Positions 15,825 to 25,329 are shown, counted from the first letter of the stretch. The stretch: 39,521 bases of DNA from JBBDIM01 sp040880405 (GCA_040880405.1 JBBDIM010000057.1:1-39521); one strand, 5' to 3'. The notes: generated by a model from the sequence alone, not told the origin. Program-made: numbers and translations.

Positions 15825-16991
15825 ATGGAAATTAAATCATTTCGCGCGTCCTCAATGCAGAAGGCATTGATGCTTGTCCGGCAAGAACTCGGGCCGGGTG
15901 CCGCCGTATTGCACACACGAGAAGTCCCGCGCCGTGGTCTGGGTGGTTGGCTCGGACAGCGAGAGTTGGAACTTGCCGCTTCGGATGGCAGTAATGTTCC
16001 CAGCCGGTTGCAGAGCGAATTAAGACAGGCATCCGAACCGACTGTGTCAGCGAAACGGGTGACTAGTACAGAGAAAAACAAGGCCGAAAAAGCGACTGAG
16101 TGGTACCAAGGTTCCATGTTTAAGGAAGCATCCGAGATTTCGGACGAGCCGAGCGATATGGGGCTGGATCTGACGGCTTTGGGGAAAGGTCTCGACCTTT
16201 GGGACCCATTCAAATTTGTTTCGACGGAGGATCGAGGGTGGATTGAGCAATTGAGAAAGAGAGAAGTCAGTGACGAAATGATCCGACAAATAGTCGAGCA
16301 ATTACGGACGAACCTCAATTTCGGTGATTTCGATGGCTTACATGAGGAAAATATTCGTAAGACTATCGCCGGGCATCTCCAGGTGGGCCGTGATCTTGAC
16401 GTTCCGGACTCTACCGCTCGGATCATTGCGTCGATCGGACCGACGGGCGTCGGAAAAACGACCACCATTGCCAAACTAGCAGCTAGGGCCAAGTTCGATC
16501 AGGGAAAACGGGTCGGACTGGTCACGATCGATACGTATCGGATCGCAGCCGTCGATCAACTACGTACCTATGCGGATATCATGGAACTTCCGATGCGAGT
16601 GGTCGCTTCGGCCGAAGAAGTTAGGGAGGCAATCGATTCGCTTACTGACTGCGATCAGATCTTTATAGATACTGCGGGCCGTAGTCCACGTGATGAGGTT
16701 CAAGTGCTTCAGCTACGGGCGATTCTCACAGCGGCGCGCCCCGATGAAACCTATTTGGTGATTTCCGCCACCAGCGGCGGCAAAGTATTGAAGGAGGTTC
16801 TCAACAGATTCGGTCGAGTACGGCCAACTGCTTTGATTTTGAGCAAATTAGACGAAGTTGAAACGATCGGAAACGCTTTGGAATTTCTGGCTACGGCGAC
16901 GATGCCCGTTAGTTACGTAACCAATGGTCAGGATGTTCCCCATGACATCGACGTGGCCCAAGTCGATGACTTGGCCCGCCGAATTCTGTGA
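15825..16991 (+). CDS. flhF: Flagellar placement GTPase FlhF
   Basis: An SRP-type GTPase that sets the site and number of flagella. It has 388 residues from ATG 15825 (22 bases after flhA), which gives the usual MEIKSFRASSMQKAL start. A B domain of low conservation (to about 130) is followed by an N domain and a G domain: P-loop GPTGVGKTT (205-213), G2 DTYRIAAVDQLRTYA, G3 DTAGRSPRD and G4 LSKLDE. All GTPase motifs are intact. It works with the FlhG-like protein just downstream. Confidence 0.95.
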   Translation: MEIKSFRASSMQKALMLVRQELGPGAAVLHTREVPRRGLGGWLGQRELELAASDGSNVPSRLQSELRQASEPTVSAKRVTSTEKNKAEKATEWYQGSMFKEASEISDEPSDMGLDLTALGKGLDLWDPFKFVSTEDRGWIEQLRKREVSDEMIRQIVEQLRTNLNFGDFDGLHEENIRKTIAGHLQVGRDLDVPDSTARIIASIGPTGVGKTTTIAKLAARAKFDQGKRVGLVTIDTYRIAAVDQLRTYADIMELPMRVVASAEEVREAIDSLTDCDQIFIDTAGRSPRDEVQVLQLRAILTAARPDETYLVISATSGGKVLKEVLNRFGRVRPTALILSKLDEVETIGNALEFLATATMPVSYVTNGQDVPHDIDVAQVDDLARRIL

Positions 16992-17043
16992 ACTTACCTG
17001 CTGTGCGTTTCCTCGTCCGCCAAAAACCAAACCAAAGCAGAAC

Positions 17044-17919
17044 ATGTTGAACACTCCCCACACATCCTCGCGAGATCAGGCCTCTCTTCTGCGCATGCTG
17101 GCCAGGAAGGCAATGATTGGTCAGTCCGTTTCCTCGTCGGCAGACGCTACATTAGTGACACTGCTTGGTGCGGGTGAGGGTATGGGAACCACCACGCTTT
17201 GTTACAACCTTGCATACCAAATGACGATTTCCGGTCAGCGGGTCGTCACGCTTGATCTCAACCGCGAGAACCAAGGACTGGGCGATTTGGCGGGTATAGC
17301 ACCTCAGGCGATGGTTAGCGACTTAATCAGTGGACGGACCGACTTGCATGAGTGTTTAACCACCGGTTGGGCCGGAAGTTTGCTATTGCCCACCGCCCCA
17401 GAAATCAATTCTGCGTCAGGGGCCTTTCCCGGATGGACCGAACGACTGATTAGCCGTATTAAGGAATTGGGCAAGCATGCGGAGTACGTGCTAATTGATG
17501 CGGGTTGTCAGTACGATTCATTAACCCAGGCACTTTGGAAAGAGTCGCAGCATGCGGCCCTGGTTTTAACTCCGGATGCCGAAGCAATCACTACTGGCTA
17601 TGAAACGCTTCGCTCGCTTGAGACAAAGGTCTCTCGTGACAAGCTCTGGGCGATTGTCAATCGGACCACGTCGATCACACCGCATTATGCGATGATCCAA
17701 GGATTAGACCGCACCTGTCGTAAATTCCTCGATCTCCAGGTAGAACTGCTTGGGTTCGTTGATTACTCAGCAGAAGTGACCGCTTCAAATCAAGCCTGTC
17801 AACCATTGGCTCAGCGGTATCCCTCAACTGGAGCCGCGGTGTCTATGGCCAAGTTAACGGAATCACTGATAACGGCGGTTTCCGTTCCGTCAGTCGTGAT
17901 AAATCAAAAGATTGCTTAA
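17044..17919 (+). CDS. flhG: FlhG/MinD-like protein with degenerate P-loop
   Basis: A ParA/MinD-superfamily protein in the position of FlhG, the ATPase that counters FlhF to limit flagellar number. It has 291 residues from ATG 17044. The fold is clear: a P-loop region at 39-51, VVTLDLNRENQGLGDLAGI as the switch I strand, YVLIDAGCQ as Walker B, and LVLTPDAEAITTGYETLRSL. The P-loop reads GAGEGMGTTT where MinD and FlhG have GKGGVGKT. Both the signature lysine and the Walker A lysine are absent (T49 replaces the latter), so ATP hydrolysis is probably lost or altered. The assignment rests on context and fold. Confidence 0.82.
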   Translation: MLNTPHTSSRDQASLLRMLARKAMIGQSVSSSADATLVTLLGAGEGMGTTTLCYNLAYQMTISGQRVVTLDLNRENQGLGDLAGIAPQAMVSDLISGRTDLHECLTTGWAGSLLLPTAPEINSASGAFPGWTERLISRIKELGKHAEYVLIDAGCQYDSLTQALWKESQHAALVLTPDAEAITTGYETLRSLETKVSRDKLWAIVNRTTSITPHYAMIQGLDRTCRKFLDLQVELLGFVDYSAEVTASNQACQPLAQRYPSTGAAVSMAKLTESLITAVSVPSVVINQKIA

Positions 17920-18102
17920 CAAGCTACTGCTATCACTGAAATCAACTTGAAGCAAAAACCTGAAATATTTCTGTATTGAACATGAAATCCGCGAAATTCA
18001 TTCAATCGATGCACTCGAACGACCGATTCTTAGGGATATCGTTATGTGCGCACATGGCGAACGGATTTTGTGGAACTAAGCAAGACAACACGGACACGTT
18101 GA

Positions 18103-18348
18103 ATGGGACGGACCTACGGCGGGATTCTGGGGCTGGTGGCTTTTGCCACGGTGATCGGACGGGGTATGGTTGCCCTATCCAGCATCGAATCAGTCGTCCT
18201 GATTGCCTGCGTAGCAATGTTTCTGTTTGTCGGGTTGGGTTGGATTGTGGGAAACATCGCCGCACGGATTGTAGATGAATCGGTGCGACAAAAGGTGAAT
18301 GCGGAATTGGACGGCCTACAACACTCGATGGAGCAAGCCACCCCATAG
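18103..18348 (+). CDS. Small two-helix membrane protein between flhG and fliA
   Basis: An 81-residue protein with two hydrophobic stretches (LGLVAFATVIGRGMVAL, about 9-25, and VVLIACVAMFLFVGLGWIVG, about 31-50) and a charged C-terminal helix (ARIVDESVRQKVNAELDGLQ). I do not recognise the family. Its place between flhG and the flagellar sigma factor, on the same strand, suggests a role in flagellar control or assembly. No clear Shine-Dalgarno is seen. It is small, but its hydrophobic pattern is consistent and no competing frame looks better. Confidence 0.65.
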   Translation: MGRTYGGILGLVAFATVIGRGMVALSSIESVVLIACVAMFLFVGLGWIVGNIAARIVDESVRQKVNAELDGLQHSMEQATP

Positions 18349-18564
18349 TCCGCTGAAACTACAGCCTTGGTGATAACTTGGTCTTTCCTCCCCGGAAAAT
18401 TCCGAACACTCTCCACTGCTGGCAACCATTTTACCTGTGATTAATTCCCGTTCCGAAATTGGCGCTCGTCGCCAAGGTCGGGGGTGAGGCCCGAAGGAGT
18501 CGGGCCCCTAGGACAATTCATATCGAACGTGTTAGCCAATGATCGGCGATTCACGGAGGGATGC

Positions 18565-19356
18565 ATGGCAACGACGACCGCGACCAGGGATGACGTGTCT
18601 GAATTGTGGAACCAGTACAAAGAGGATCCGTCGCGGAAGGAATTACGGAACCGGCTGATAGAACGCTATCTACCGCTGGTTAAGTACAATGGCGAGCGGA
18701 TTTGGGCTCGCCTACCAGAAGGCGTCGAACTCGATGATCTGATTTCCGCGGGTGTTTTTGGATTGATGGATGCCATCGATGCATTCGACATGACCCGCGG
18801 AGTAAAGTTCGAAACGTATTGCGTGCCGAGAATTCGGGGCGCAATGCTGGACGAGCTGCGAACCATGGACTGGGTACCCCGGTTAGTTCGCTCTAAAGCG
18901 AGCAAGCTGAACGAAGCGACCAAGCAGTTGGAAGCCAAGTTCGGACGGGTGCCAACTCACCAGGAATTGGCTCAGCACATGGAGCTGAACATCAAAGAGT
19001 TGGAGAAAATGGTCTCCGATGCCAACGCCGTCGGTCTGATTAGTCTCAATAAAAAATGGTACGAGACCGATAGTTATAAGGACGTTCGAGAGATCGATGT
19101 CCTGGAGGATAAACGGGGTGAAGACCCGACCCGACGGATTCAGAAAAATGATCTGATGCGTCTGGTCACCAAGGGTCTTAACCGCAACGAACGGCTGATC
19201 ATCATCCTCTACTACTATGAGGAACTGACGATGAAAGAGATCGGCGCGACGCTCGATTTGAGCGAAAGCCGTGTCAGCCAGATGCACAGCAGCATCGTCG
19301 CAAGGTTGCAATCTCAGCTTGGTCGACGAAAACCGGAATTTGGAGCGACCGTGTAA
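18565..19356 (+). CDS. fliA: RNA polymerase sigma factor FliA/WhiG family
   Basis: A sigma-28-type factor for late flagellar genes. It has 263 residues from ATG 18565, preceded by ACGGAGG at ideal spacing; the frame upstream to 18484 is unlikely to be translated. Region 2 is LVKYNGERIWARLPEGVELDDLISAGVFGLMDAIDAFD with KFETYCVPRIRGAMLDELR. Region 3 follows (WVPRLVRSK...). Region 4 has the helix-turn-helix MKEIGATLDLSESRVSQMHSSI. It ends the flagellar cluster and is followed by a hairpin terminator at 19417. No FlgM-like anti-sigma gene is next to it. Confidence 0.94.
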   Translation: MATTTATRDDVSELWNQYKEDPSRKELRNRLIERYLPLVKYNGERIWARLPEGVELDDLISAGVFGLMDAIDAFDMTRGVKFETYCVPRIRGAMLDELRTMDWVPRLVRSKASKLNEATKQLEAKFGRVPTHQELAQHMELNIKELEKMVSDANAVGLISLNKKWYETDSYKDVREIDVLEDKRGEDPTRRIQKNDLMRLVTKGLNRNERLIIILYYYEELTMKEIGATLDLSESRVSQMHSSIVARLQSQLGRRKPEFGATV

Positions 19357-19416
19357 TCCACAAGTTCTTAAAATTCAATTCACACCGCGGCGCGAAAGCG
19401 TTTAGCGGCGCACCAG

Positions 19417-19443
19417 CGCCCTTCAACTTGGAGGGCGTTTTTT
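19417..19443 (+). terminator. Rho-independent terminator after the flagellar sigma factor
   Basis: CGCCCT (19417-19422) pairs with AGGGCG (19432-19437) around a 9-nt loop and is followed by six T. It marks the end of the flagellar transcription unit. Confidence 0.8.
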
Positions 19444-19619
19444 ATGCGCGGTCCCTCCAAGTCTTGGCTCGGGACGCACACTTGGAATTCTCTTGAGGGC
19501 GTAAAACTCGGTTCTCTAGGGATCGTTTCGGAAGCGACGGAGGAAGGGTGAATTTGCTCTCAGCGTTGCGGTTCATGCTCCGGAATTGAAGGGAACATTC
19601 ACTCGATTTGAAAGCCACG

Positions 19620-20519
19620 ATGCGAGCCTTTTATTCTGATCACATATCGATTCCATTGCCCCAGGGGCACCGGTTCCCGGCCGACAAGTATCGACTGCTT
19701 CGCGAGCGATTGGCCCGCGAGAGATCCCAACTGGAGCTCGTCCGATCGGGCCCTGCCACTCTGGAACAGATTCTCCGCGTGCATACCATCGAGTATTTGC
19801 AAAAGTTGCAGCAAGGAACATTAACGCCTCTTGAGCAGCGGCGGATTGGGTTTCCCTGGTCCCCACAACTTATCGAGCGGTCCCGCTGCTCGACTGGCGG
19901 AACGATTGCGGCCGCCCATTGGGCGATCGAACATCGCCTGGGGATTCACTTGGCGGGCGGGACCCATCACGCCTTTGCCGATCAGGGGCAAGGGTTTTGT
20001 GTTTTCAATGATGTCGCCGTGGCAATTCGGGACCTCCAGCACCTCGGCAAGGTTGCTCGGGCAGGCGTTATTGATCTTGATGTCCATCAAGGAAACGGTA
20101 CCGCCGAGATCTTTCAAAAAGATCGATCAGTCTTTACCTTCTCGATCCATGGTGAGCGAAATTTTCCCTTTCGGAAATGCGCAGGGGACTGGGATATCGG
20201 CCTGCCCGATGGTGTGGAAGATGCCACTTACCTGGCAACCCTCGCCTCCGCATTGGCTGATTCGCGGTTCGATTGGAATGTCGACGTCCTCTTCTATTTG
20301 GCAGGTGCCGACCCTTTCGTCCGCGACCGACTCGGCCGAATGAACTTGTCAATAGAGGGCCTCGCCGCCCGAGACTGCCAGGTGATTGAGCAGGCCCGAA
20401 TTCGAAACATCCCCCTGGTGATCGTGATGGCGGGAGGCTACACCAATCCACCTGACGAAACGGCGGCGATTCACGCTGACACGGTGAAGCTGGCCCTACA
20501 AGCGTTTACTGAACAGTAA
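19620..20519 (+). CDS. Histone deacetylase family (AcuC/HDAC-like) amidohydrolase
   Basis: A zinc hydrolase of the arginase-deacetylase fold, removing acetyl groups from lysine or polyamine-like substrates. It has 299 residues from ATG 19620; a TTG four codons earlier is possible. The catalytic histidines are in GGTHHAF (H116, H117). The zinc ligands are D154 and H156 in VIDLDVHQGNGT and the aspartate of LAGADPF. The closing motif is VIVMAGGY. FVRDRLGRMNLS resembles the class IV/HDAC11-like group. The bacterial substrate is unknown. It stands alone between the flagellar terminator and a convergent operon. Confidence 0.9.
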   Translation: MRAFYSDHISIPLPQGHRFPADKYRLLRERLARERSQLELVRSGPATLEQILRVHTIEYLQKLQQGTLTPLEQRRIGFPWSPQLIERSRCSTGGTIAAAHWAIEHRLGIHLAGGTHHAFADQGQGFCVFNDVAVAIRDLQHLGKVARAGVIDLDVHQGNGTAEIFQKDRSVFTFSIHGERNFPFRKCAGDWDIGLPDGVEDATYLATLASALADSRFDWNVDVLFYLAGADPFVRDRLGRMNLSIEGLAARDCQVIEQARIRNIPLVIVMAGGYTNPPDETAAIHADTVKLALQAFTEQ

Positions 20520-20621
20520 TGAGCGGACGGGCGGAAAGTTGCCTACAAACTCGCCGGCAATGAGTTGAAATCGAACGCATTTGCGATCGGTGTGAGGTAC
20601 TTTTTATTGAGAGTTCCCGCT

Positions 20622-21632
20622 TCAATCCCGCCTGGCGAGATGAATCACGCTATCGCCCTGATGCACTAGGGGGTTAGTGGTCAGGCCGATGACAATTCCC
20701 GAGAAAGGTGCAAGCACAGGTTTTGTTTCTTCACCGAAGACGTCTGAAATTTCGGCAAGGACTTGACCTTCTCCGACAACTGAGCCGAGTTCAATTTTGA
20801 GCCGCGTAATCCCACTTCGCTTTGCTCGTAGCCACGTTGTTTCGTGAACCACTTCCGGTTTTCGACGGGGAGGCTTGATGCTCGATTTTCGCATCCCTAA
20901 ATGCGCGAGAACTCGGAGGATGCCGTTGACACCAGTTTTAATGGCCTCGTCGTTGAATCTCTGCGGTTCGCCCGCTTCGTACAGGAGGACGGTAATACCC
21001 TTGCGGGTGGCAGCGGCCCGGAGAGAGCCATCACGGTGTGTCGCATGCAGGAGGACCGGGGCGTTGAACGCTTGAGCACAATTTAGGGTCCTCAGGTCAT
21101 GCATGTTTCCGCGAACCTGTGGCAGGTTTGTCCTGGGATGGGCCGCGGTGTGAAGATCAATCCCGTATTCACATCGCTGGACCACTTCGGACATCAGTAA
21201 ATGGGCGAGTCGCGAGGCGAGTGAACCGGTTTTAGAACCGGGGAAGCAACGGTTTAAGTCGCGACGGTCGGGCAAATATCGGCTTTGGTTGATCACCCCG
21301 AATCCGTTAACTATCGGAGCCACAACCACGGTCCCATGCAACTTTTGGGGGTTCAGTTTAGCCAATACCTGCCGGGCGATCTCGATTCCATTCAATTCGT
21401 CTCCATGCACGGCGGCGGTAATCCAGAGTTTCGGACCAGCATAGGTTCCATGAACTACCTCGATTGGCAAGGTGATGAAAGTACCGGCCGGTAATCGAGC
21501 GACCGGCAGCTCCAAGCGGTTGCGATGGCCAGCGGCAATGGAGGTGCCTCCGAGAATAAATGTCCGATTGAACACTTTGGGCTCTTGTTGCAATGGGCGG
21601 TTTCCTTGGGAGGGATGACAGTTGAGGCCCAA
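20622..21632 (-). CDS. Succinylglutamate desuccinylase/aspartoacylase (M14-like) protein
   Basis: A zinc-dependent amidohydrolase of the AstE/AspA group, which releases an amino acid from an N-acyl form. The zinc site is in AAVHGDELNGIE and GIDLHTAAHPR; DRRDLNRCFPG is the substrate arginine region and LLYEAGE carries the catalytic glutamate. The C-terminus (VVGEGQVLAEISDVFGE...APFSGIVIGLTTNPLVHQGD) resembles a biotinyl-lipoyl-like beta domain common in this subgroup. The TTG start at 21632 directly follows the diguanylate cyclase stop; GTG 21575, giving VFNRTFILGGTSI, fits the family N-terminus equally well. It is the second gene of a two-gene operon. Confidence 0.88.
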   Translation of the reverse strand: MGLNCHPSQGNRPLQQEPKVFNRTFILGGTSIAAGHRNRLELPVARLPAGTFITLPIEVVHGTYAGPKLWITAAVHGDELNGIEIARQVLAKLNPQKLHGTVVVAPIVNGFGVINQSRYLPDRRDLNRCFPGSKTGSLASRLAHLLMSEVVQRCEYGIDLHTAAHPRTNLPQVRGNMHDLRTLNCAQAFNAPVLLHATHRDGSLRAAATRKGITVLLYEAGEPQRFNDEAIKTGVNGILRVLAHLGMRKSSIKPPRRKPEVVHETTWLRAKRSGITRLKIELGSVVGEGQVLAEISDVFGEETKPVLAPFSGIVIGLTTNPLVHQGDSVIHLARRD

Positions 21633-22691
21633 TTACGGACTCAACTCACGAAATCGACTTTGCAATCGCTGCATTGCCGTACTTAAGGGGCTGAATGGTG
21701 ACACATCCGGCGATCGTGGAGGTGGGCGTTCGGTCGGATTGAGGCTATTACGCTTAGTGGCGGACGCGCTGTTCGGGTTAGCGGTCTCGACATCGTGATC
21801 TAAAGGATGAACCTGCTGGCCATCGTGCCAATACCCTCGATCGCGACCATGATGTTTGGCCTGATATAATGCGTCATCCGTTAGTCGCAACATGTCGACC
21901 AAATCGGCCGGATTGGCGGTCGATGAAATTAGGCCGCAACTTGCTGTGATTGCAAGATGATGGCTGCCGATGACAAACGACTGCTGCCGAACTCCCGCCA
22001 AAACGCGTTGCGCTACCATTCGGGCAGGCTCGATTCCGGTTTCTGGCATAATGATCGCCATCTCTTCCCCGCCAAACCGAGCCACGATATCAGAGCCCCA
22101 CAGTAGATCCCGCATCGTGGCCGCGAATTGTCGCAGAACATCATCGCCGATCGTGTGGCCGTGGGTGTCGTTTACCTGTTTGAAGTGATCGATGTCTAGC
22201 AAGATCAGACTAAAGGTGATCCCCTTATTCTTCCATTGTCGCCATTGATGTTCCATGCGTTCATCAAAAGCCCTCCGATTGAGCAGACCGGTGAGGCTGT
22301 CGGTGCGGGCCTCGGAAATCGATTGACTCAGTTGCCTCGATTGAGCCTGGAGAACCGCCTCCGCCTCTTCCAGGTTGCGGCGGAGCTTATGGTTGGCGTG
22401 GTTCATCTCCGCGATCACTCGGACCGCTTTTTCCACCGTTTTGCCCTCACTGGAATCCGGGCCATTAGCCAACTTTTGCTCCAACCGTTCCATTAGTTTC
22501 AGGTGCTGGTTTACGTCGTCGGCGAAATGGTGGGTGAATTGGACCATTCGCCGCATGTCTCCACCCGCTGAGTTTAAGGTTCGCGATTCGCGTTTCTGGT
22601 GGCGATGTCCCAGCCAGTACCCAATGGCAAGCCCGATTCCCAGAGGGATCAGGCCCAACAACGATCCGAAAATAATCCAGAGCTGAGGCAT
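21633..22691 (-). CDS. Membrane-anchored diguanylate cyclase (GGDEF)
   Basis: Makes cyclic di-GMP from two GTP. It has 352 residues with one N-terminal membrane helix (WIIFGSLLGLIPLGIGLAIGYWLG), a helical/coiled-coil region (about 50-130) and a GGDEF domain at about 133-292: DSLTGLLNRRAFDE, LLDIDHFKQVNDTHGH, RFGGEEMAI and DDALYQAKHHGRDR. The active site GGEEM is intact. The RxxD inhibitory site is lost (WGSD in its place), so product inhibition by that route is not expected. The proline-rich tail (about 295-352) is not conserved. The link between c-di-GMP and the flagellar genes nearby is suggestive only. Confidence 0.95.
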   Translation of the reverse strand: MPQLWIIFGSLLGLIPLGIGLAIGYWLGHRHQKRESRTLNSAGGDMRRMVQFTHHFADDVNQHLKLMERLEQKLANGPDSSEGKTVEKAVRVIAEMNHANHKLRRNLEEAEAVLQAQSRQLSQSISEARTDSLTGLLNRRAFDERMEHQWRQWKNKGITFSLILLDIDHFKQVNDTHGHTIGDDVLRQFAATMRDLLWGSDIVARFGGEEMAIIMPETGIEPARMVAQRVLAGVRQQSFVIGSHHLAITASCGLISSTANPADLVDMLRLTDDALYQAKHHGRDRGYWHDGQQVHPLDHDVETANPNSASATKRNSLNPTERPPPRSPDVSPFSPLSTAMQRLQSRFRELSP

Positions 22692-23011
22692 GCCGATTTG
22701 TGAAAAACGAGCGAGCGATGAACTATCGATCCCGCGATGATAACTGATAACGCGTCCTTGCGCGAAAAATCCTTGCTTAATCGTAGGTTATGTTCCTCCA
22801 CCCGTGGAGATACATCGATGCTGGCTCCGATTATAACACGTGCATCAGTTTAACCGCTCCATTGGGTTGTACAGCGGCGAGCATTCTTGGATTGTAAGCA
22901 AAGCTTCGGCTGAGTCGATCGCGATCATTCGGATTGACCTTCAAGCCGCCAGCCAACTAAGTTCAGGGGCGGGTGATCTCGATTCCACCGACCTATCACG
23001 AATGGATGGCC
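22692..23011. other. Divergent intergenic region
   Basis: About 320 bases separate the diguanylate cyclase start from the GlmU-like start. It must hold promoters for both directions. I see no confident -35/-10 pair, repeat or RNA; TTATAA at about 22832 is a possible -10. Confidence 0.4.
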
Positions 23012-24256
23012 ATGAACGCGATTTTGTTTGAAGATGAGCTGGTATCCCGACTTTCTCCCATCACATTAGGACGGCCCGCGTATGCCATTACCTGCGGCGG
23101 ATACCGCTTGGCGGATCTTGCTCGAATGCTATTTTCCCGTGTCCGGGGCATTGTGCGGCCCCACCTGTCTCGCATTCAAGCTCAGAATGACCCCGATTTC
23201 CATGCGACGGAGTTATCCCGAGACGACTTCACCTTGCTACTTAACGCCCGGGTTGTCCCCTCGGCGGTCAATCTAGACCGTTTGACCCGATTGATAGCCG
23301 ATCCCATCCCGGCGATTATCCGCGAAGGGGAGACCGTGCTGGCGGCCTTGCTGCCTCCCACATATTCCTTGCCCGGCAAAGAGGCGACTCTCCGCGATCT
23401 GGTTTCATTTTTATCGGAACTCAAAGTCAATCTGCCGGTGAACTCACTTCACTTGGATCGGTTCGATCTTCCACACGAGGTTGTCTCCCGGCACCTGGAG
23501 ACGATCTCCGCCAATTTGGAGCACCGTCTTCGCGAGCACTCCTATCGCCAACTACAGGATGGCGTGTTCGTAGGCGGAGAAGTCCAAATTGGCGAACATG
23601 TCGTTTTTGATACCCGCGGCGGCCCAATCTTGATCGAGGAGGGCACCACCATTGGTCCCTTTTGTTTTCTGCGAGGTCCCGCGTACTTGGGCCGCAATGT
23701 CAAGGTGATAGAGCACTCCGCCATCAAAGACGCCGTCTCGCTCGGACACACAACCAAAGTCGGGGGGGAAGTCGAGGGTACGGTCATTGAACCGTTTTCC
23801 AATAAGCAGCATCACGGATTTCTGGGGCACAGTTATTTAGGAAGTTGGATCAACCTGGGGGCGGGCACCTCTAACAGCGATCTGAAAAATACCTACGGCA
23901 CAGTGAAGATGGAGTACCAGCGGGAAAGGGTACAAACCGAGATGCAATTTTTGGGATCAATTATCGGAGACTACGCGAAAACCGCGATAAACACCGGGAT
24001 TTTCACCGGAAAGACGATAGGCGTCTGTAGCATGTTGTACGGATTCGTTACAACAAATGTACCTAGTTTCGTGAATTACGCCCGGCTGTTTGGCCAGGTT
24101 ACCGAGATCCCGCCCGAGGTGATGGCCTCGACCCAGCAGCGAATGTTCGAGCGGCGGAAGATCTCCCAAACCGAGGTCGATATCCAACTCATTCACGACA
24201 TGTATCTGTTGACCCAGGAAGAAAGGCAACTCACCGGCGAACCGCTGGTGCTGTAA
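23012..24256 (+). CDS. GlmU-like sugar nucleotidyltransferase/acyltransferase family protein
   Basis: A protein of about 414 residues related to the alternative GlmU family: an N-terminal nucleotidyltransferase-like half and a C-terminal left-handed beta helix of hexapeptide repeats. ATG 23012 gives MNAILFEDELVSRLSPITLGRPAYAI, as in that family; GTG 22973 is an alternative. The helix begins near residue 185 (VFVGGEVQIGEHVVFDTRGGPILIEEGTTIGP) and includes HSAIKDAVSLGHTTKVGGEVEG and LGSWINLGAGTSNSDLKNTYG, which resembles the acetyltransferase site of GlmU. The canonical nucleotide loop is not well formed. A role in UDP-GlcNAc or cell-surface sugar synthesis is likely. metF follows after nine bases. 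Confidence 0.85.
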   Translation: MNAILFEDELVSRLSPITLGRPAYAITCGGYRLADLARMLFSRVRGIVRPHLSRIQAQNDPDFHATELSRDDFTLLLNARVVPSAVNLDRLTRLIADPIPAIIREGETVLAALLPPTYSLPGKEATLRDLVSFLSELKVNLPVNSLHLDRFDLPHEVVSRHLETISANLEHRLREHSYRQLQDGVFVGGEVQIGEHVVFDTRGGPILIEEGTTIGPFCFLRGPAYLGRNVKVIEHSAIKDAVSLGHTTKVGGEVEGTVIEPFSNKQHHGFLGHSYLGSWINLGAGTSNSDLKNTYGTVKMEYQRERVQTEMQFLGSIIGDYAKTAINTGIFTGKTIGVCSMLYGFVTTNVPSFVNYARLFGQVTEIPPEVMASTQQRMFERRKISQTEVDIQLIHDMYLLTQEERQLTGEPLVL

Positions 24257-24265
24257 CACACGCTT

Positions 24266-25144
24266 ATGAGTCTCGCGGACCACTACCAACCAGGCCAACT
24301 CGGCATCTCGTTTGAACTTTACCCCCCCCGGACCGACAAAGGGATGGAATCCCTGATGGTCCAGGTAGAGCGGCTCATGAAGTTCAAACCCAACTACATC
24401 ACCTGCACCTATGGAGCGGGCGGTTCGACCCGGGACAAAACACTCGACATCGTGGAGGCGGTCAAAAACCAATTCCAGGTGCCGGTCGCCTCGCATTTGA
24501 CCTGTGTTGGCAGCAGTGTCGATGAGCTCCGAAGCTACCTGGCCGAGGCCAAATCCCGCGGGATTGACTACATCGTCGCCTTGCGGGGAGATCCTCCCAT
24601 GGGCGAAACCACCTTCACGCCCGATCCTAACGGCCTGCGGTACGCCAACGAACTGGTCGCTTTAATCGCCAGCGAATTCGACGATTTCGGGGTCGTTGTG
24701 GCCGGTTATCCGGAGGTCCACCGCGAGGCACCCTGCGGCAACACCGACCTGGAGAACCTCAAGCGAAAGGTCGACGCCGGGGCGGATGTGATTGTCACCC
24801 AACTCTTCTTCCGCAATCAGGACTTTTACGATTTCCGCGAGCGATGCACCGCCGCCGGGATCACCGTCCCGATCGTCCCGGGCATCTTCCCGATCATCAA
24901 CTTCGCCCAAATCACGAAGATCGCCAGCCTGTGTGGCGCTTACGTGCCGCCGGAGCTGACCGATAAGCTGGCCCAACGGCCCGACGACGCCCAGTGGCAC
25001 TTCGATGTCGGAGTCGACTTCGCCGCCCGGCAGGTCCAAGACCTCGCCGACCACGGCATCCCGGGCCTCCACTTCTATGTCCTCAACCAATCCGAGGCGA
25101 CCAGCCAAATCCTCGAAAACCTGCAATTGCCCGAGGCGAAGTAA
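24266..25144 (+). CDS. metF: 5,10-methylenetetrahydrofolate reductase
   Basis: A flavoprotein reducing methylene-THF to methyl-THF for methionine synthesis. At 292 residues it is the normal bacterial length. It has ISFELYPPRTDKG with the active-site Glu, ITCTYGAGGSTRDKTLDI, SHLTCVGSS, YIVALRGDPPMGE (FAD and folate contacts), VAGYPEVHREA, DVIVTQLFF and GIFPIINF. It appears complete. It sits nine bases after the GlmU-like gene, so the two are probably co-transcribed. No S-box or other riboswitch is seen upstream. Confidence 0.96.
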   Translation: MSLADHYQPGQLGISFELYPPRTDKGMESLMVQVERLMKFKPNYITCTYGAGGSTRDKTLDIVEAVKNQFQVPVASHLTCVGSSVDELRSYLAEAKSRGIDYIVALRGDPPMGETTFTPDPNGLRYANELVALIASEFDDFGVVVAGYPEVHREAPCGNTDLENLKRKVDAGADVIVTQLFFRNQDFYDFRERCTAAGITVPIVPGIFPIINFAQITKIASLCGAYVPPELTDKLAQRPDDAQWHFDVGVDFAARQVQDLADHGIPGLHFYVLNQSEATSQILENLQLPEAK

Positions 25145-25245
25145 GCTCCAGCCGCCCTCAGTCCCCATTGCCAATCCCCCCCAAGAAACCTAAAATCAGG
25201 AACTCAAATCGGTCGGGCCCCGAGGCCTGACTGACAACCTACCAG

Positions 25246-25329
<84 letters not shown>

